A DNA stretch of 64,000 nucleotides from Desulfatitalea tepidiphila (GTDB lineage: Bacteria > Desulfobacterota > Desulfobacteria > Desulfobacterales > Desulfosarcinaceae). Under the pieces are notes generated by a model. It was not told where the DNA came from, did no database searches, and saw only the letters and a list, made by a program, of their open reading frames with translations. Both the position numbers and the translations under genes were made by a program. The stretch lies in the NCBI RefSeq assembly GCF_001293685.1, contig NZ_BCAG01000003.1, positions 1,426,001-1,490,000 on the forward strand, in the 5' to 3' direction. Below, one piece after another: positions 1 to 7,441 of the stretch (positions are counted from its first letter, which is position 1; every line of letters begins with the position of its first letter).

Positions 1-306
1 GTGATGGTCGGGTCGGGCGAGCCGTTTCGCGGCATGCTGTCAAAGTACGAGGCAGAGGACGACGTCGCGGTGTTGAGCTGCGTGTCGGACATGGTGCGAT
101 GGCGGAAAAAGACGTTGCGCAAGGCGTCGAGCTCGTGCCCGTGGCCGTTCAAAGGGACGGAGTGCGCATACGGCGGCGAGGAGACGTGGTGCGATCAGAC
201 CTATGACCGGTGCGTTGACCTGGGAAACCATTTGAATTTCGGCGGCAACAGGTTCCTTGACGCGCTGGCCGAAACGCGGATCTGGTGGGGGAGGGTGCAG
301 AGCTGA
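1..306 (+). CDS. Phage tail-tip protein, lambda gpL-like (5' truncated by window edge)
   Basis: This is the C-terminal part of a phage minor tail protein; the reading frame is open at base 1, so the true start lies outside the window. Four cysteines lie close together (residues 46, 55, 64 and 71 of the visible part) in the order CPWPFKG..C.Y.G....C......C, followed by a GGNRF-like end. This is the layout of the lambda gpL / BR0599-like C-terminal domain, which in lambda binds an iron-sulfur cluster. The protein would sit in the tail-tip baseplate of a siphophage. Its TGA overlaps the ATG of the next gene (TGATG), as is usual in tail operons. The family call rests on the cysteine pattern and position. 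Confidence 0.6.
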   Translation: MMVGSGEPFRGMLSKYEAEDDVAVLSCVSDMVRWRKKTLRKASSSCPWPFKGTECAYGGEETWCDQTYDRCVDLGNHLNFGGNRFLDALAETRIWWGRVQS

Positions 307-1880
307 TGTGGTTTGTTGCGTTCGTTGCATCGTGGATCATAAGCGGCATCGTCAACGCTATGATCGGAGAGGACGAGCGGGCGGACGAGGGCGGGCTGCA
401 GGTGAACCCGCGAAGCACGTCGGAGATCGTGCCGTTGATCTATGGCCGGATCAAGACGAAGAAGATCAACACCCCGTACATGGCAAGCGGCGGCAACGAG
501 AATAAATACGTTTTCATCATAGGAGAGATCGGGGAGGGGCCGATTCACGGCATTGTGCGACAGGACGGGAGCACGTTCACGTCGGCGGGCACGCAGTTTC
601 CGGGCACGAACCCGCCGCTCCTGTACCTCGACGGCGAGCTGTGGACGGACAAATGGGGCCCCGATTTCGTTTACGCGGAGTTTTTCAAGGGCACGGCGGC
701 ACAGGGCGTTTGTTCGACGCTGCACGCGGCGAAGCCGGAGTGGAACGACCCGAAAAGACACACGGCTTATATCTTTCTGCGGTTGAAATACGATCTGAAC
801 AAATGGGTCACGGTCCCGAAGATATCGCTCGTTGTGGACGGGTTGGAAGTGTTCGACCCGGCGGCGGCCACGGTGGGGTTTTCGGACAATTTCGCGCTGA
901 TGGCCTATGACATGCTGACGAGGCCGAGCACGCGCGGGGGGTTGGGCCTGGATGCGTGGTTCGGGCCGGTGCCGGAGAGCCCGCGGGTGAACGTGGCGAG
1001 CGTCGAAGCGGCGCGGGCGTATTGCGAGGCAAAGGGTTGGACGGGCGGATTGATCATCGACGAGGATCAGTACTTTTCGGAAAATTTTCAGCTGGTGCTC
1101 AACTGCTTCAGGGGCGAGGCGATCAACAGCGACAATCAGGTCAAGATCAAGTTCCGGGATCTGAATTACGAGACGCCGGTCATCGATATCACGGAGGCGG
1201 ATTTCGTCGAAAAGGACGGGCGAACGACCTTGAAGATCAGGCCGACGGCGGATCTGTTCGATTTGCCGAACGCGATCGATGCGGTTTTCTACAACGCGGA
1301 CAAGCGGTATGCGGAGGACACGTTCGTCAAGACGGATCAGGACGCGGTCGCGAGCGATGGCGATTTGCGCAAGCTGACGAAAAGGATCCCCGGCTTGAAC
1401 ACGCTGGCGAAGTTGCAGCCGATGGCGAACTACTATTTGGAGCGGGCGCGGTTCGGTCATTTGGCGGAAGGGAGCCTGGCGGACAGGTTTTTCGCGCTGG
1501 AAGCGGTGGACGTCGTCAGGTTGACCCATTCAATGCCGGGGTGGGTCGACCGGTATATGCGGGTGCGGCAGGTCGGCGTCGGTGCGGGCAATGTGGTGTC
1601 GATCGAGCTGGAGGAGGAACTGCAGACGCTTTATGACGACGCCTACAACCCGAGCCAGATCACATGGTACCGAACGACGTTGCCCGATCCGACGGCGGAG
1701 GTGCCGAGCGTGATCAATGCGGCCATCGAGGAGGAGCTGTACAGCTTCAGGGGGCGGTCGTACACGCGGCTGGTGATCGGGTTCGATCAGCCGGCCGGTT
1801 ACCCGTTTTGGGGCGGGCGCGGAAATCTGGTTGAGGATCGGCGCAGGCGGCGCGTGGGGGAAGATGACGGACAGCCGTGA
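306..1880 (+). CDS. Phage central tail hub / tip attachment protein, N-terminal part (frameshifted)
   Basis: This large tail-tip protein sits next to the gpL-like protein, where lambda has gpJ. I start it at the ATG at 306, which overlaps the upstream stop and has a GGGGGAGGG ribosome site. The N-terminus has a hydrophobic stretch (about residues 3-17), then a hub-like domain with segments such as VPLIYGRIKTKKINTPY and a C-terminal region leading into a fibronectin-like beta domain. The frame runs off into arginine-rich nonsense after Y-P-F-W-G near 1,809. The sensible sequence continues one frame later: removing one G from the GGGG at 1,810-1,813 gives F-W-A-G-A-E-I-W-L-R-I-G, running directly into the next ORF. 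Function: tail-tip hub and genome-ejection channel, with receptor binding in the second half. Confidence 0.72.
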   Translation: MWFVAFVASWIISGIVNAMIGEDERADEGGLQVNPRSTSEIVPLIYGRIKTKKINTPYMASGGNENKYVFIIGEIGEGPIHGIVRQDGSTFTSAGTQFPGTNPPLLYLDGELWTDKWGPDFVYAEFFKGTAAQGVCSTLHAAKPEWNDPKRHTAYIFLRLKYDLNKWVTVPKISLVVDGLEVFDPAAATVGFSDNFALMAYDMLTRPSTRGGLGLDAWFGPVPESPRVNVASVEAARAYCEAKGWTGGLIIDEDQYFSENFQLVLNCFRGEAINSDNQVKIKFRDLNYETPVIDITEADFVEKDGRTTLKIRPTADLFDLPNAIDAVFYNADKRYAEDTFVKTDQDAVASDGDLRKLTKRIPGLNTLAKLQPMANYYLERARFGHLAEGSLADRFFALEAVDVVRLTHSMPGWVDRYMRVRQVGVGAGNVVSIELEEELQTLYDDAYNPSQITWYRTTLPDPTAEVPSVINAAIEEELYSFRGRSYTRLVIGFDQPAGYPFWGGRGNLVEDRRRRRVGEDDGQP

Positions 1881-3492
1881 CGGGTACGTGCTCGAAGCGG
1901 TCGAGGAGGGGCAGACCTATTACTTCAAGGTCGTGTCGACGAACATTTGGGGCGGGTCGGAGAATTTCGACGTCGCGGTGCAGTTGGAGCGCACGGTGTT
2001 GGGGTTGACGGGAAGCCCGGGCGGCATGGCGAGCCTGACGGCGGTCGCAAACGGGGATTCGGTTTCGATCTATGGGCCGCAACTGGCGGAGGACAATGTC
2101 GAGGGGTACGAGGTGCGGCTGGGCGGAGTGTTCGCGAGCGGGTTGTTCATGTCGTTTAACAAGGCGCCGAGTTTGCGATTGAACGGGGTGCGGCCCGGGG
2201 TGCACACGTTCGGCATGTGCGCGAAAAACAATGCGGGGAGATATTCGTCGAGCCCGGTCTATGCGGCGTGCAGGGTTTTCATTCCCCCGGGGTTCACGAT
2301 GGAGCACAGCTGGTCATGGGATTTCACGACGGGCACGTTCGACAACGCGGAGCACGGGACCTATAACAGCCAGGACATTTTGAAGTGTTCGCACACGGGG
2401 AACGAAACGATCGATCCGGATCTGGTCGCGAGGTGGAAATTGGACGCGGGGGCGCTGACGGTCGACAGCGTCGGCAGCAATACGCTGACAAATTACGGGG
2501 CGGCGTCGGACACGGCGATCCAAAGAGAGGGCGACGGTTGCGCGGAGTTCACGGCGGCGGAAAACGATTATTTGGAGATCGCGGACGCGGACCTCGCTTC
2601 TGGTTTTCCGTTGAAAAGCGGGGAATCGAATACGACCCTTTCGGTTTGCATGTGGTGTCGGCCGAAGTCGACAGGGACGCTTCAATACCTTGTCGCAAAG
2701 TACGATCCGACGAACAACAAGCGTTCGTTTGCGATCACCCTGCAGGCCAATGGGTTGATCGGGATAAATATCGGGTACAACAGCGGCGCAGCTTATGAGG
2801 GAAAAGAAGCAACACCGGTTCTGGCGGCGGACACGTGGTACCACATCGGCGTCGTGTTCAATGGAGCTGCGGAAACCTGCAAGGTCCGCATTCGGCCGGC
2901 GGGCGGTTCAGCGACGGAAGATCTTCTGGAGTTTGCGGAATCGATAAGCATTACCGACGCTGCCTTGAGGCTTGGGGCGCGCAGTGACAACGCAAATTAC
3001 TTCAACGGATTTTTGGACGAGGTCTTGGTCTTTGACGACGAATTGACTTCGGCAGAAATTGACCAGATCGCCGAGCAGACGTTTTTCACAGTCTCTTCGG
3101 ACATCGACCTGGTGGGGGTGTGGACGAGCCCGACCTATGACATGGGCGCATTGAAAAAGGTCAGGGTTTGGGGTGATTTCCTCACGGTGTTCTTTTCGGG
3201 TTCGAATACCTGGGCCGGGGTGCTGCCGAGCCCGGCGCCGTGGTCGAACGTGAACCCGTCGGCGTTTACGTGGGGAGAGATATTCCGGCAATTGGAAGCG
3301 GCGCGGCTTGAGGCGAAATTGCTGTTCAGCGAGGACGGATCGAGCTGGTCGGAGGTGGATTGGTTCGCGGTCCTTTGCGCGGAAGTATATGCACGCTACC
3401 ACCGGGTCGAGATCAAGATCACCGACCCGAGCGCGGATTCGAACCTGTATGTGTACGAGCTGAACATGGTCGCCTACACGGGGCCGAATTGA
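1831..3492 (+). CDS. Tail hub/receptor-binding protein, C-terminal part with FN3-like and LamG jelly-roll domains
   Basis: This is the second half of the split tail-tip gene. The frame is open upstream of the TTG at 1,831; the first ATG is at 1,864. The first ~120 residues are fibronectin type III-like (VLEAVEEGQTYYFKVVSTN..GGSEN, later VRPGVHTFGMCAKNNAGRYS). Roughly residues 200-420 form a LamG/concanavalin-like jelly roll: VARWKLDAGALTVDSVGSN, then CAEFTAAENDYLEI, YLVAKYD, DTWYHIGVVF and FNGFLDEVLVFDDELT. Such domains bind glycans, so this part probably recognises the host cell surface. It overlaps the previous frame by about 50 bases. It is either the 3' half of a disrupted gene or the product of a +1 recoding event. 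Confidence 0.7.
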   Translation: MRIGAGGAWGKMTDSRDGYVLEAVEEGQTYYFKVVSTNIWGGSENFDVAVQLERTVLGLTGSPGGMASLTAVANGDSVSIYGPQLAEDNVEGYEVRLGGVFASGLFMSFNKAPSLRLNGVRPGVHTFGMCAKNNAGRYSSSPVYAACRVFIPPGFTMEHSWSWDFTTGTFDNAEHGTYNSQDILKCSHTGNETIDPDLVARWKLDAGALTVDSVGSNTLTNYGAASDTAIQREGDGCAEFTAAENDYLEIADADLASGFPLKSGESNTTLSVCMWCRPKSTGTLQYLVAKYDPTNNKRSFAITLQANGLIGINIGYNSGAAYEGKEATPVLAADTWYHIGVVFNGAAETCKVRIRPAGGSATEDLLEFAESISITDAALRLGARSDNANYFNGFLDEVLVFDDELTSAEIDQIAEQTFFTVSSDIDLVGVWTSPTYDMGALKKVRVWGDFLTVFFSGSNTWAGVLPSPAPWSNVNPSAFTWGEIFRQLEAARLEAKLLFSEDGSSWSEVDWFAVLCAEVYARYHRVEIKITDPSADSNLYVYELNMVAYTGPN

Positions 3493-3515
3493 CGGCTCAA
3501 CAAACCGGAGGAGAG

Positions 3516-3809
3516 ATGGCGCTGGATTTCGAGATTGAATATTGCCACAGGGAGTTTGACGGAAAGCTGACGATGCGCATCATGCCGATGGCCGATGGCG
3601 TGCGGTTCGGCAAATCAATCGAAGTTCAAGGCGCTGACATGGACGAGATAGAAAGCTCATTGCGCCCGAAGTTGCTCGCGATAAAGGAAAAGTTCGAGGT
3701 GGCGGAATCGCTGAAGCAGTTGGCGCAGCAGCGGTTGGATGCGATCAAGGCGGAGATCATCTCGGGGTCGGCGGAAAAAACGGCAGATCAAAAAATTTCC
3801 GAGGAATAA
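3516..3809 (+). CDS. Small phage protein of unknown function (97 aa)
   Basis: The start is the ATG at 3,516, preceded by GGAGGAGAG; the open frame extends further upstream inside the previous gene but without a good ribosome site. The product begins MALDFEIEYCHREFDGKLTM. It has a C-terminal helical, charged half (KEKFEVAESLKQLAQQRLDAIKAEI) that could form a coiled coil. It lies between the tail hub and the tail fibre gene, so a structural or assembly role is plausible, but I recognise no family. Confidence 0.6.
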   Translation: MALDFEIEYCHREFDGKLTMRIMPMADGVRFGKSIEVQGADMDEIESSLRPKLLAIKEKFEVAESLKQLAQQRLDAIKAEIISGSAEKTADQKISEE

Positions 3810-3814
3810 AAGCA

Positions 3815-4486
3815 ATGTCACAGCAATGGACGGACGACGTATTTGACCCGAATCACGTCGCGGCGACCGATTTGCAGAACATGGAGAACGATTTCGCCTG
3901 CCTCAAGTCGAGCTTTTCGGGCACAGGATACCCGAGCAATGTCGTGGGTGGGCAAGTGTGCCACAGGCCGAATGGGCGCAGGGCGCGGAATTATGCGAAC
4001 AATGCCTGGCTGGGGGTATTGCTCGGCGACGCGAACCAGAAAATGTGGGTTTACAGGAACGACACGTGCGAGGGGTGGGTGATCGATCCTTCGGTCGCAG
4101 ACGTTGTCCTGGGCATAAAGGGCGGGGCGGCGGCGTACAACGTGGACGGCGGAAATCTGGCGGGGTCGTGGACGTTGAGCGGGTTGACGCATGCGCACAC
4201 GCACACAAACGGCGCGCATGTCCATCAGTGGTATGACCGGGCATCGGGCGCGGATCGGACGTTCAATTCGGCAGGAAGCGCGACGGCGATTGTCGGTGGC
4301 GGCAAACAGGACATCGAAATTTCCGTCAATACGGGAGACGTTTCAAGCGGGATTGACATGGATTGTTTTACCAGCTCGGTCGGCGGGCAGACGACGAGCG
4401 CGGCGTCGACAAGCGCGATTTCGTCAAACGGGGCATGGCGCCCGCGTGCTGCGGTCGGGACGCTGCAATACCCTGACCTGACATGA
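3815..4486 (+). CDS. Phage tail fibre / collar-like protein with His-rich tip motif
   Basis: A 223-aa protein starting at the ATG at 3,815 after GAGGAATAAAAGCA. The middle holds the repeated H-x-H pattern HAHTHTNGAHVHQW, typical of phage fibre tips where HxH residues coordinate metal ions along a trimeric needle. Around it the sequence is low-complexity and rich in Gly, Ser, Thr and Ala (VNTGDVSSGIDMDCFTSSVG, QTTSAASTSAISSNGAWRPR). The protein ends in a W-R-P-R-A-A-V-G-T-L-Q-Y segment seen in collar-domain fibres. It probably serves in adsorption. It follows the hub and a small protein in the tail operon with 5 bases of spacing. Confidence 0.6.
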   Translation: MSQQWTDDVFDPNHVAATDLQNMENDFACLKSSFSGTGYPSNVVGGQVCHRPNGRRARNYANNAWLGVLLGDANQKMWVYRNDTCEGWVIDPSVADVVLGIKGGAAAYNVDGGNLAGSWTLSGLTHAHTHTNGAHVHQWYDRASGADRTFNSAGSATAIVGGGKQDIEISVNTGDVSSGIDMDCFTSSVGGQTTSAASTSAISSNGAWRPRAAVGTLQYPDLT

Positions 4487-4540
4487 ACCTACTTTTGATC
4501 GCATGGCGGTGCAGATCGGCGGGCCGGAAGGGGGCGAGGA

Positions 4541-4942
4541 GTGAAAAAGGAAACGCTTAAAGAGGCGGTCAAGGAGGCGATCGTCGAGCTGATGGCGACG
4601 CCGGAGGGCCGCGCGGCGTTCGGGCCGGTCGTGTTCGATTCGGTGGGACAGTATATTCAAAATTTCTATGAATTGGATCTGGAAAAGCACCACGGCGACG
4701 GGACGGTCGAACGGGTCAAGCAGCGCGGGGATATCCTTATTTATATAGCGGAATGGATCGGCAAGGCGGAAGGGGCGCTGCGAGGGGTTCAATCGGATGC
4801 GGGCAGGGCGATGAACAGAGCGCGCGAGGCGCGGGACATGGTCGGTGCGCTGGTGGGTCACATCGCAAGGGGTCGTGGTCAGGCCCCTGCATTTGGACCC
4901 GACGAAATCCTGAACAAAGACGGCGTTGATTTGATCGGTTGA
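4541..4942 (+). CDS. Conserved-looking phage protein, unknown function (133 aa)
   Basis: GTG start at 4,541 directly after GGGGGCGAGGA. The N-terminus is a charged amphipathic helix (KKETLKEAVKEAIVELMATPEGRAAF), and the rest is mostly helical with no membrane segment. No family is recognised. It lies between the tail fibre gene and the lysis genes. Confidence 0.55.
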   Translation: MKKETLKEAVKEAIVELMATPEGRAAFGPVVFDSVGQYIQNFYELDLEKHHGDGTVERVKQRGDILIYIAEWIGKAEGALRGVQSDAGRAMNRAREARDMVGALVGHIARGRGQAPAFGPDEILNKDGVDLIG

Positions 4943-4975
4943 TCTCGTGACGAATGGAAGCGTCAAGGCGGTGCG

Positions 4976-5062
4976 ATGGTCACAAGGACCAGGGCGGTGC
5001 TTGTCATCCTGATTTTGATCGATCTGGCGATCGTGATCGCGATCGCGGCATATCGCGGATGA
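4976..5062 (+). CDS. 28-residue single-span membrane peptide in phage lysis region
   Basis: A very small ORF from the ATG at 4,976 to the TGA at 5,062, preceded by AAGGCGGTGCG. The product is a basic N-terminus (MVTRTR) and one unbroken hydrophobic helix of about 17 residues rich in Val, Ile, Leu and Ala, ending in AYRG. Its size, topology and place just before the holin and endolysin genes suggest an accessory lysis peptide, but no family can be assigned. Confidence 0.45.
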   Translation: MVTRTRAVLVILILIDLAIVIAIAAYRG

Positions 5063-5081
5063 AACAGGGGGGGGGCGGTTC

Positions 5082-5423
5082 ATGGCGTTGTCGGGTGACG
5101 ATAGGAAGGAGATCGCTCAGATCATCCAGACGGAGATGCGGGGAAGCTGCAAGTGCGGGTTGCCGGAATCGTCCCAGGCGGAAATGGGGCACTTGGTCGG
5201 GCGGTTCAGGGACATCGGCGGCGGCAACCTGAACAAGGGCATCGAGGAGGCGAGCGAGGCGATCAAGGCGTGGATCAGGATCAGGCGCCGGGGCGAAAAG
5301 ATCGGCGGCGCGGTGACGTGCTTCATCGCGGTGTCGATCGTGGGGGGCGTGGGCACGCTCCTTTGGATCGGGGTCAAGTTCGCGTTGAGGATGCTCAACG
5401 TCGACGCGGGGATGAAGCAATGA
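5082..5423 (+). CDS. Phage membrane protein, holin/lysis-accessory candidate (113 aa)
   Basis: Start at the ATG at 5,082, after a GGGGGGGCGG stretch. The N-terminal half is soluble and contains a C-K-C pair (GSCKCGLPESSQAEMGHLVGR). The C-terminal half contains one hydrophobic segment (AVTCFIAVSIVGGVGTLLWIGVKFAL, about residues 78-103). The stop overlaps the ATG of the endolysin gene (ATGA), so the two are translationally coupled. A lysis role is inferred from position and topology only; a tail-related role cannot be excluded. Confidence 0.5.
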   Translation: MALSGDDRKEIAQIIQTEMRGSCKCGLPESSQAEMGHLVGRFRDIGGGNLNKGIEEASEAIKAWIRIRRRGEKIGGAVTCFIAVSIVGGVGTLLWIGVKFALRMLNVDAGMKQ

Positions 5424-5842
5424 ACGGGGAAAAGGTTTCGAGGAATTTCTGGCGGCATGAGTTCGCGTGCAAGTGCGGGTGCGGGTTCGATGCGGTCGAT
5501 GTCGAGCTGTTGACGGTGCTGGAGGAGACGCGGCTCTATTTCCAGGCGAGGTACATCGGCGAGAACGTCAAGATCGAGATCACGAGCGGGTGCAGGTGCG
5601 CGGCGCACAACAGGGCGGAAGGGGGAGTGCCGGGATCGATGCACATCAGGGGCAAGGCGACGGATTTCAAGGTGTGGATCGCGTGGCAGGTGAAGCAGGT
5701 GCCGGCCGACGAGGTGGCGGAATACCTGGAGCGCACCTACCCCGACAGGTTCGGGATCGGCCGGTACGATAATCGGACGCACGTCGATGTCAGGCAGGCG
5801 CGCGCAAGATGGGACAAAAGGACGGGACATCATGGCGTTTGA
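5420..5842 (+). CDS. Peptidase M15A-type endolysin (D-Ala-D-Ala carboxypeptidase-like)
   Basis: A 140-aa zinc peptidase of the M15A family. The metal-site signatures are S-M-H-I-R-G-K-A-T-D (the SxHxxGxAxD motif, His and Asp ligands) and R-T-H-V-D (second His motif). A C-x-C-x-C triad (FACKCGCGF) near the N-terminus and G-C-R-C-A-A-H-N are usual in the Desulfo/Geobacter-type phage members. It would cleave peptidoglycan peptide cross-links at lysis. There is no signal peptide, so export through the neighbouring holin is expected. It starts at the ATG overlapping the upstream stop, and its end overlaps the next gene by 11 bases. Confidence 0.85.
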   Translation: MNGEKVSRNFWRHEFACKCGCGFDAVDVELLTVLEETRLYFQARYIGENVKIEITSGCRCAAHNRAEGGVPGSMHIRGKATDFKVWIAWQVKQVPADEVAEYLERTYPDRFGIGRYDNRTHVDVRQARARWDKRTGHHGV

Positions 5843-6362
5843 ATGGAAAAAGCTGGTGCGGTCGGTGGCGCCGACGATCGCGCAGGCGTTGGGAGGGCCC
5901 CTGGCGGGGCTGGGGGTTCAGGCGCTGTCGGACGCGCTGCTGGGCAAACCGGACGGGACAGAGGAGGAGGTCGCGGCGGCGCTGCAGGGAGCGAGTCCGG
6001 AAACCCTGGCGGCGATAAAGAAGGCGGACCAGGACTTCAAGGTCAAGATGCGGGAGCTGGACATCGACTTCGAGCGGCTGGCGTTCGACGATGTCAGGGA
6101 CGCGCGAGCGCGCGAAGTCGCGGTCAGGGACAAGATGCCTGCTGCGCTGGCGGTCATTCTGGTGCTGATGTTCGCGGGGGCGCTGGCGCTGCTGTTTTGG
6201 GTGCCGATACCGGAGGGGAACAAGTCGACCATTTACGTGATGATCGGATCGCTGGGCACGCTGACGATCACGGCGTGCCAGTATTTCCACGGATCGAGCA
6301 GGGGAAGCGCGCAGAAAAACGCGGCGCTGTTCCAGCAGGCGGGGCATAACGGGAAGGGATAG
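5832..6362 (+). CDS. Phage holin, GTA/3TM type
   Basis: A 176-aa protein from the ATG at 5,832, inside the end of the endolysin gene. The N-terminus (FEWKKLVRSVAPTIAQALGGPLAGLGVQALSDALLG) matches the pattern of 3TM/GTA-type holins (Pfam GTA_holin_3TM), with a following helical cytoplasmic region. Two clear membrane helices lie at about residues 100-120 (AALAVILVLMFAGALALLFWV) and 130-150 (IYVMIGSLGTLTITACQYF). It would form the inner-membrane lesion releasing the endolysin. The endolysin-holin pair gives a complete lysis cassette. Confidence 0.75.
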   Translation: MAFEWKKLVRSVAPTIAQALGGPLAGLGVQALSDALLGKPDGTEEEVAAALQGASPETLAAIKKADQDFKVKMRELDIDFERLAFDDVRDARAREVAVRDKMPAALAVILVLMFAGALALLFWVPIPEGNKSTIYVMIGSLGTLTITACQYFHGSSRGSAQKNAALFQQAGHNGKG

Positions 6363-6367
6363 CGGGC

Positions 6368-6580
6368 ATGGATTGGGCGGAAGAAGGGGCGGCGCTGGCG
6401 GATTTTCATTTTAGGGTTGCAATGGCGAACCGAAAAACTGTAAAGCAGGGCGGCAGGTGCTTGAAATTTTGTGAAATGTGTGATTTAGAGATACCCGAAG
6501 CCCGGCGCAAAGCATTACCAGGGTGCAGGCTGTGTGCAGATTGTCAGAATGACCTTGAAAAGCGGGCAAGGAGGGGTTGA
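6368..6580 (+). CDS. TraR/DksA-type C4 zinc-finger protein (70 aa)
   Basis: A small protein with a C-x2-C...C-x2-C zinc site: CEMCDLEIPEARRKALPGCR then LCADCQ. This is the arrangement of the TraR/DksA C4 zinc finger seen in many phage and plasmid TraR-like proteins, which bind RNA polymerase in the secondary channel. It is the last prophage gene before the attachment site. A start at the ATG at 6,368 follows GGGATAGCGGGC. Confidence 0.7.
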   Translation: MDWAEEGAALADFHFRVAMANRKTVKQGGRCLKFCEMCDLEIPEARRKALPGCRLCADCQNDLEKRARRG

Positions 6581-6596
6581 CCATACAAATGTATGG
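6581..6596. repeat. Perfect inverted repeat near prophage end
   Basis: CCATAC-AAAT-GTATGG, a 6-bp perfect palindrome with a 4-base loop lying just after the last phage gene and 57 bases before the tRNA half. It could be a weak transcription stop or a recombination-protein site; nothing more can be said from sequence. Confidence 0.4.
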
Positions 6597-6652
6597 CCAA
6601 CAAAAAATTCGGCAAGGTCCTGATAATAAAGTTAAAAAAATTACCCGCACCC

Positions 6653-6697
6653 TTCGGGACGCTGGGGTCGTAGGGTCAAATCCTGCTGCCCCGACCA
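6653..6697 (+). other. 3' half of tRNA-Pro(CGG): probable prophage attachment site (attL/attR)
   Basis: The 45 bases fit positions 32-76 of a tRNA exactly: anticodon loop TTCGGGA (anticodon CGG), 3' anticodon strand CGCTG, variable GGGTC, T-stem GTAGG / CCTGC with loop GTCAAAT, acceptor 3' strand TGCCCCG, discriminator A and CCA. No 5' half precedes it; the upstream bases are AT-rich phage-side sequence. A terminator follows directly. This is what remains of the host tRNA 3' end when a phage recombines at the anticodon loop, so the prophage extends leftwards out of the window, where the complete tRNA and probably the integrase would lie. Confidence 0.75.
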
Positions 6698-6706
6698 AAA
6701 AACAAA

Positions 6707-6736
6707 AAGGGTTGCGATACTGCGCAGCCCTTTTTT
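6707..6736 (+). terminator. Rho-independent terminator after the tRNA-Pro half
   Basis: A 9-bp stem AGGGTTGCG / CGCAGCCCT (one G-U pair) with a 6-base loop, followed by six or more T residues. It is presumably the original terminator of the host tRNA-Pro gene. Confidence 0.85.
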
Positions 6737-6873
6737 AATAAATCAGACGATTCCGGTATGGAATGATACTGAATGTAATAAATAACAATGGGTTATAATT
6801 TTGCCAGTATTTATACCGTATAAACACAGTATTTGTCCGCACGCAGTTTTTAAATGGTAACGCTCTTATTTTC

Positions 6874-6902
6874 TTGACAAAAAACAGCACAGGAATTAGA
6901 TA
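6874..6902 (+). promoter_or_regulatory. Sigma-70-type promoter for the ihfA-like gene
   Basis: TTGACA (6,874-6,879), a 17-base spacer and TAGATA (6,897-6,902), 62 bases before the ATG. Both hexamers and the spacer are close to consensus. Confidence 0.7.
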
Positions 6903-6963
6903 ACTGAAATTGCTGACGATAATTGAGGGATCACCATACATATTATAAAGGAGCAGTTGGATC

Positions 6964-7245
6964 ATGACCCTGACCAAAGCCCAAATCGTCGATATCATTC
7001 ATGAAGAACTACCGTTTCCCAAAAACAAAAGCACGGAAGTGATCGAGGGCCTGATCGAGATCATCAAGCGGACCCTGGAAAGCGGTGAGGATGTACTGAT
7101 CAGCGGCTTCGGTAAGTTTTGTGTGAAGAAAAAGAGAGAACGCAGGGGGCGGAACCCTGCAACGGGTGATGATCTTATTTTGTCCCAGCGAAAAGTTGTT
7201 ACATTCAAGTGTTCCGGGAAGCTGAGAGAAAAAATCAATTCCTGA
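6964..7245 (+). CDS. ihfA: Integration host factor alpha-like / HU-family DNA-bending protein
   Basis: A 93-aa HU/IHF-family protein. The start at the ATG at 6,964 follows AAAGGAG. The family core is clear: L-T-K-A-Q-I-V-D-I-I, then SGEDVLISGFGKFCV, and the beta-arm signature RRGRNPATGDDL with the Pro that intercalates DNA. The length and the GRNPATG arm fit IHF-alpha or HU; I favour IHF-alpha. IHF bends DNA between enhancer-bound NtrC-type activators and sigma-54 polymerase, which suits the many sigma-54 promoters downstream. It stands alone, with its own sigma-70 promoter and a hairpin immediately after the stop. Confidence 0.85.
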   Translation: MTLTKAQIVDIIHEELPFPKNKSTEVIEGLIEIIKRTLESGEDVLISGFGKFCVKKKRERRGRNPATGDDLILSQRKVVTFKCSGKLREKINS

Positions 7246-7270
7246 TGGGAGGGGATTTACTCCCCTTCCA
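7246..7270 (+). terminator. Terminator-like hairpin after ihfA-like gene
   Basis: TGGGAGGGGA and TCCCCTTCCA pair over 10 bp (one G-U) around the loop TTTAC, starting on the base after the stop codon. A strong T-run is missing (CCTTT a few bases later), so it may be an imperfect terminator. Confidence 0.55.
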
Positions 7271-7412
7271 CCAATCCTTTAAGAGGCCCGGCCCAACTGT
7301 TTGAGATGGGCGTTTTCTCATCAGGTGACAGGCGAACCATCCTCCGCACTTATCGCACCCCGCATGCCGCGCCATCGGTCAACGAACGTATGATTTCCCG
7401 GATTGAAATGTC

Positions 7413-7441
7413 AGGCATTCTTGCATAACTGCAGAATGCCT
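7413..7441. repeat. Stable hairpin with one-base bulge
   Basis: AGGCATTCTTGCA and TGCAGAATGCCT pair over 12 bp with a single bulged T, loop TAAC. There is no T-run after it and no adjacent gene end, so it is not an obvious terminator. Confidence 0.45.

Noticed and set aside
201-1529. 442-codon open frame on the minus strand opposite the tail hub gene
   Set aside because: Composition is dominated by Arg, Asp, His and Val as expected from the antisense of a GC-rich gene; no domain, and the plus-strand frame is a clear phage protein.
6600-6697. A complete tRNA gene
   Set aside because: Only positions 32-76 can be matched; no D-arm or 5' acceptor strand exists upstream.
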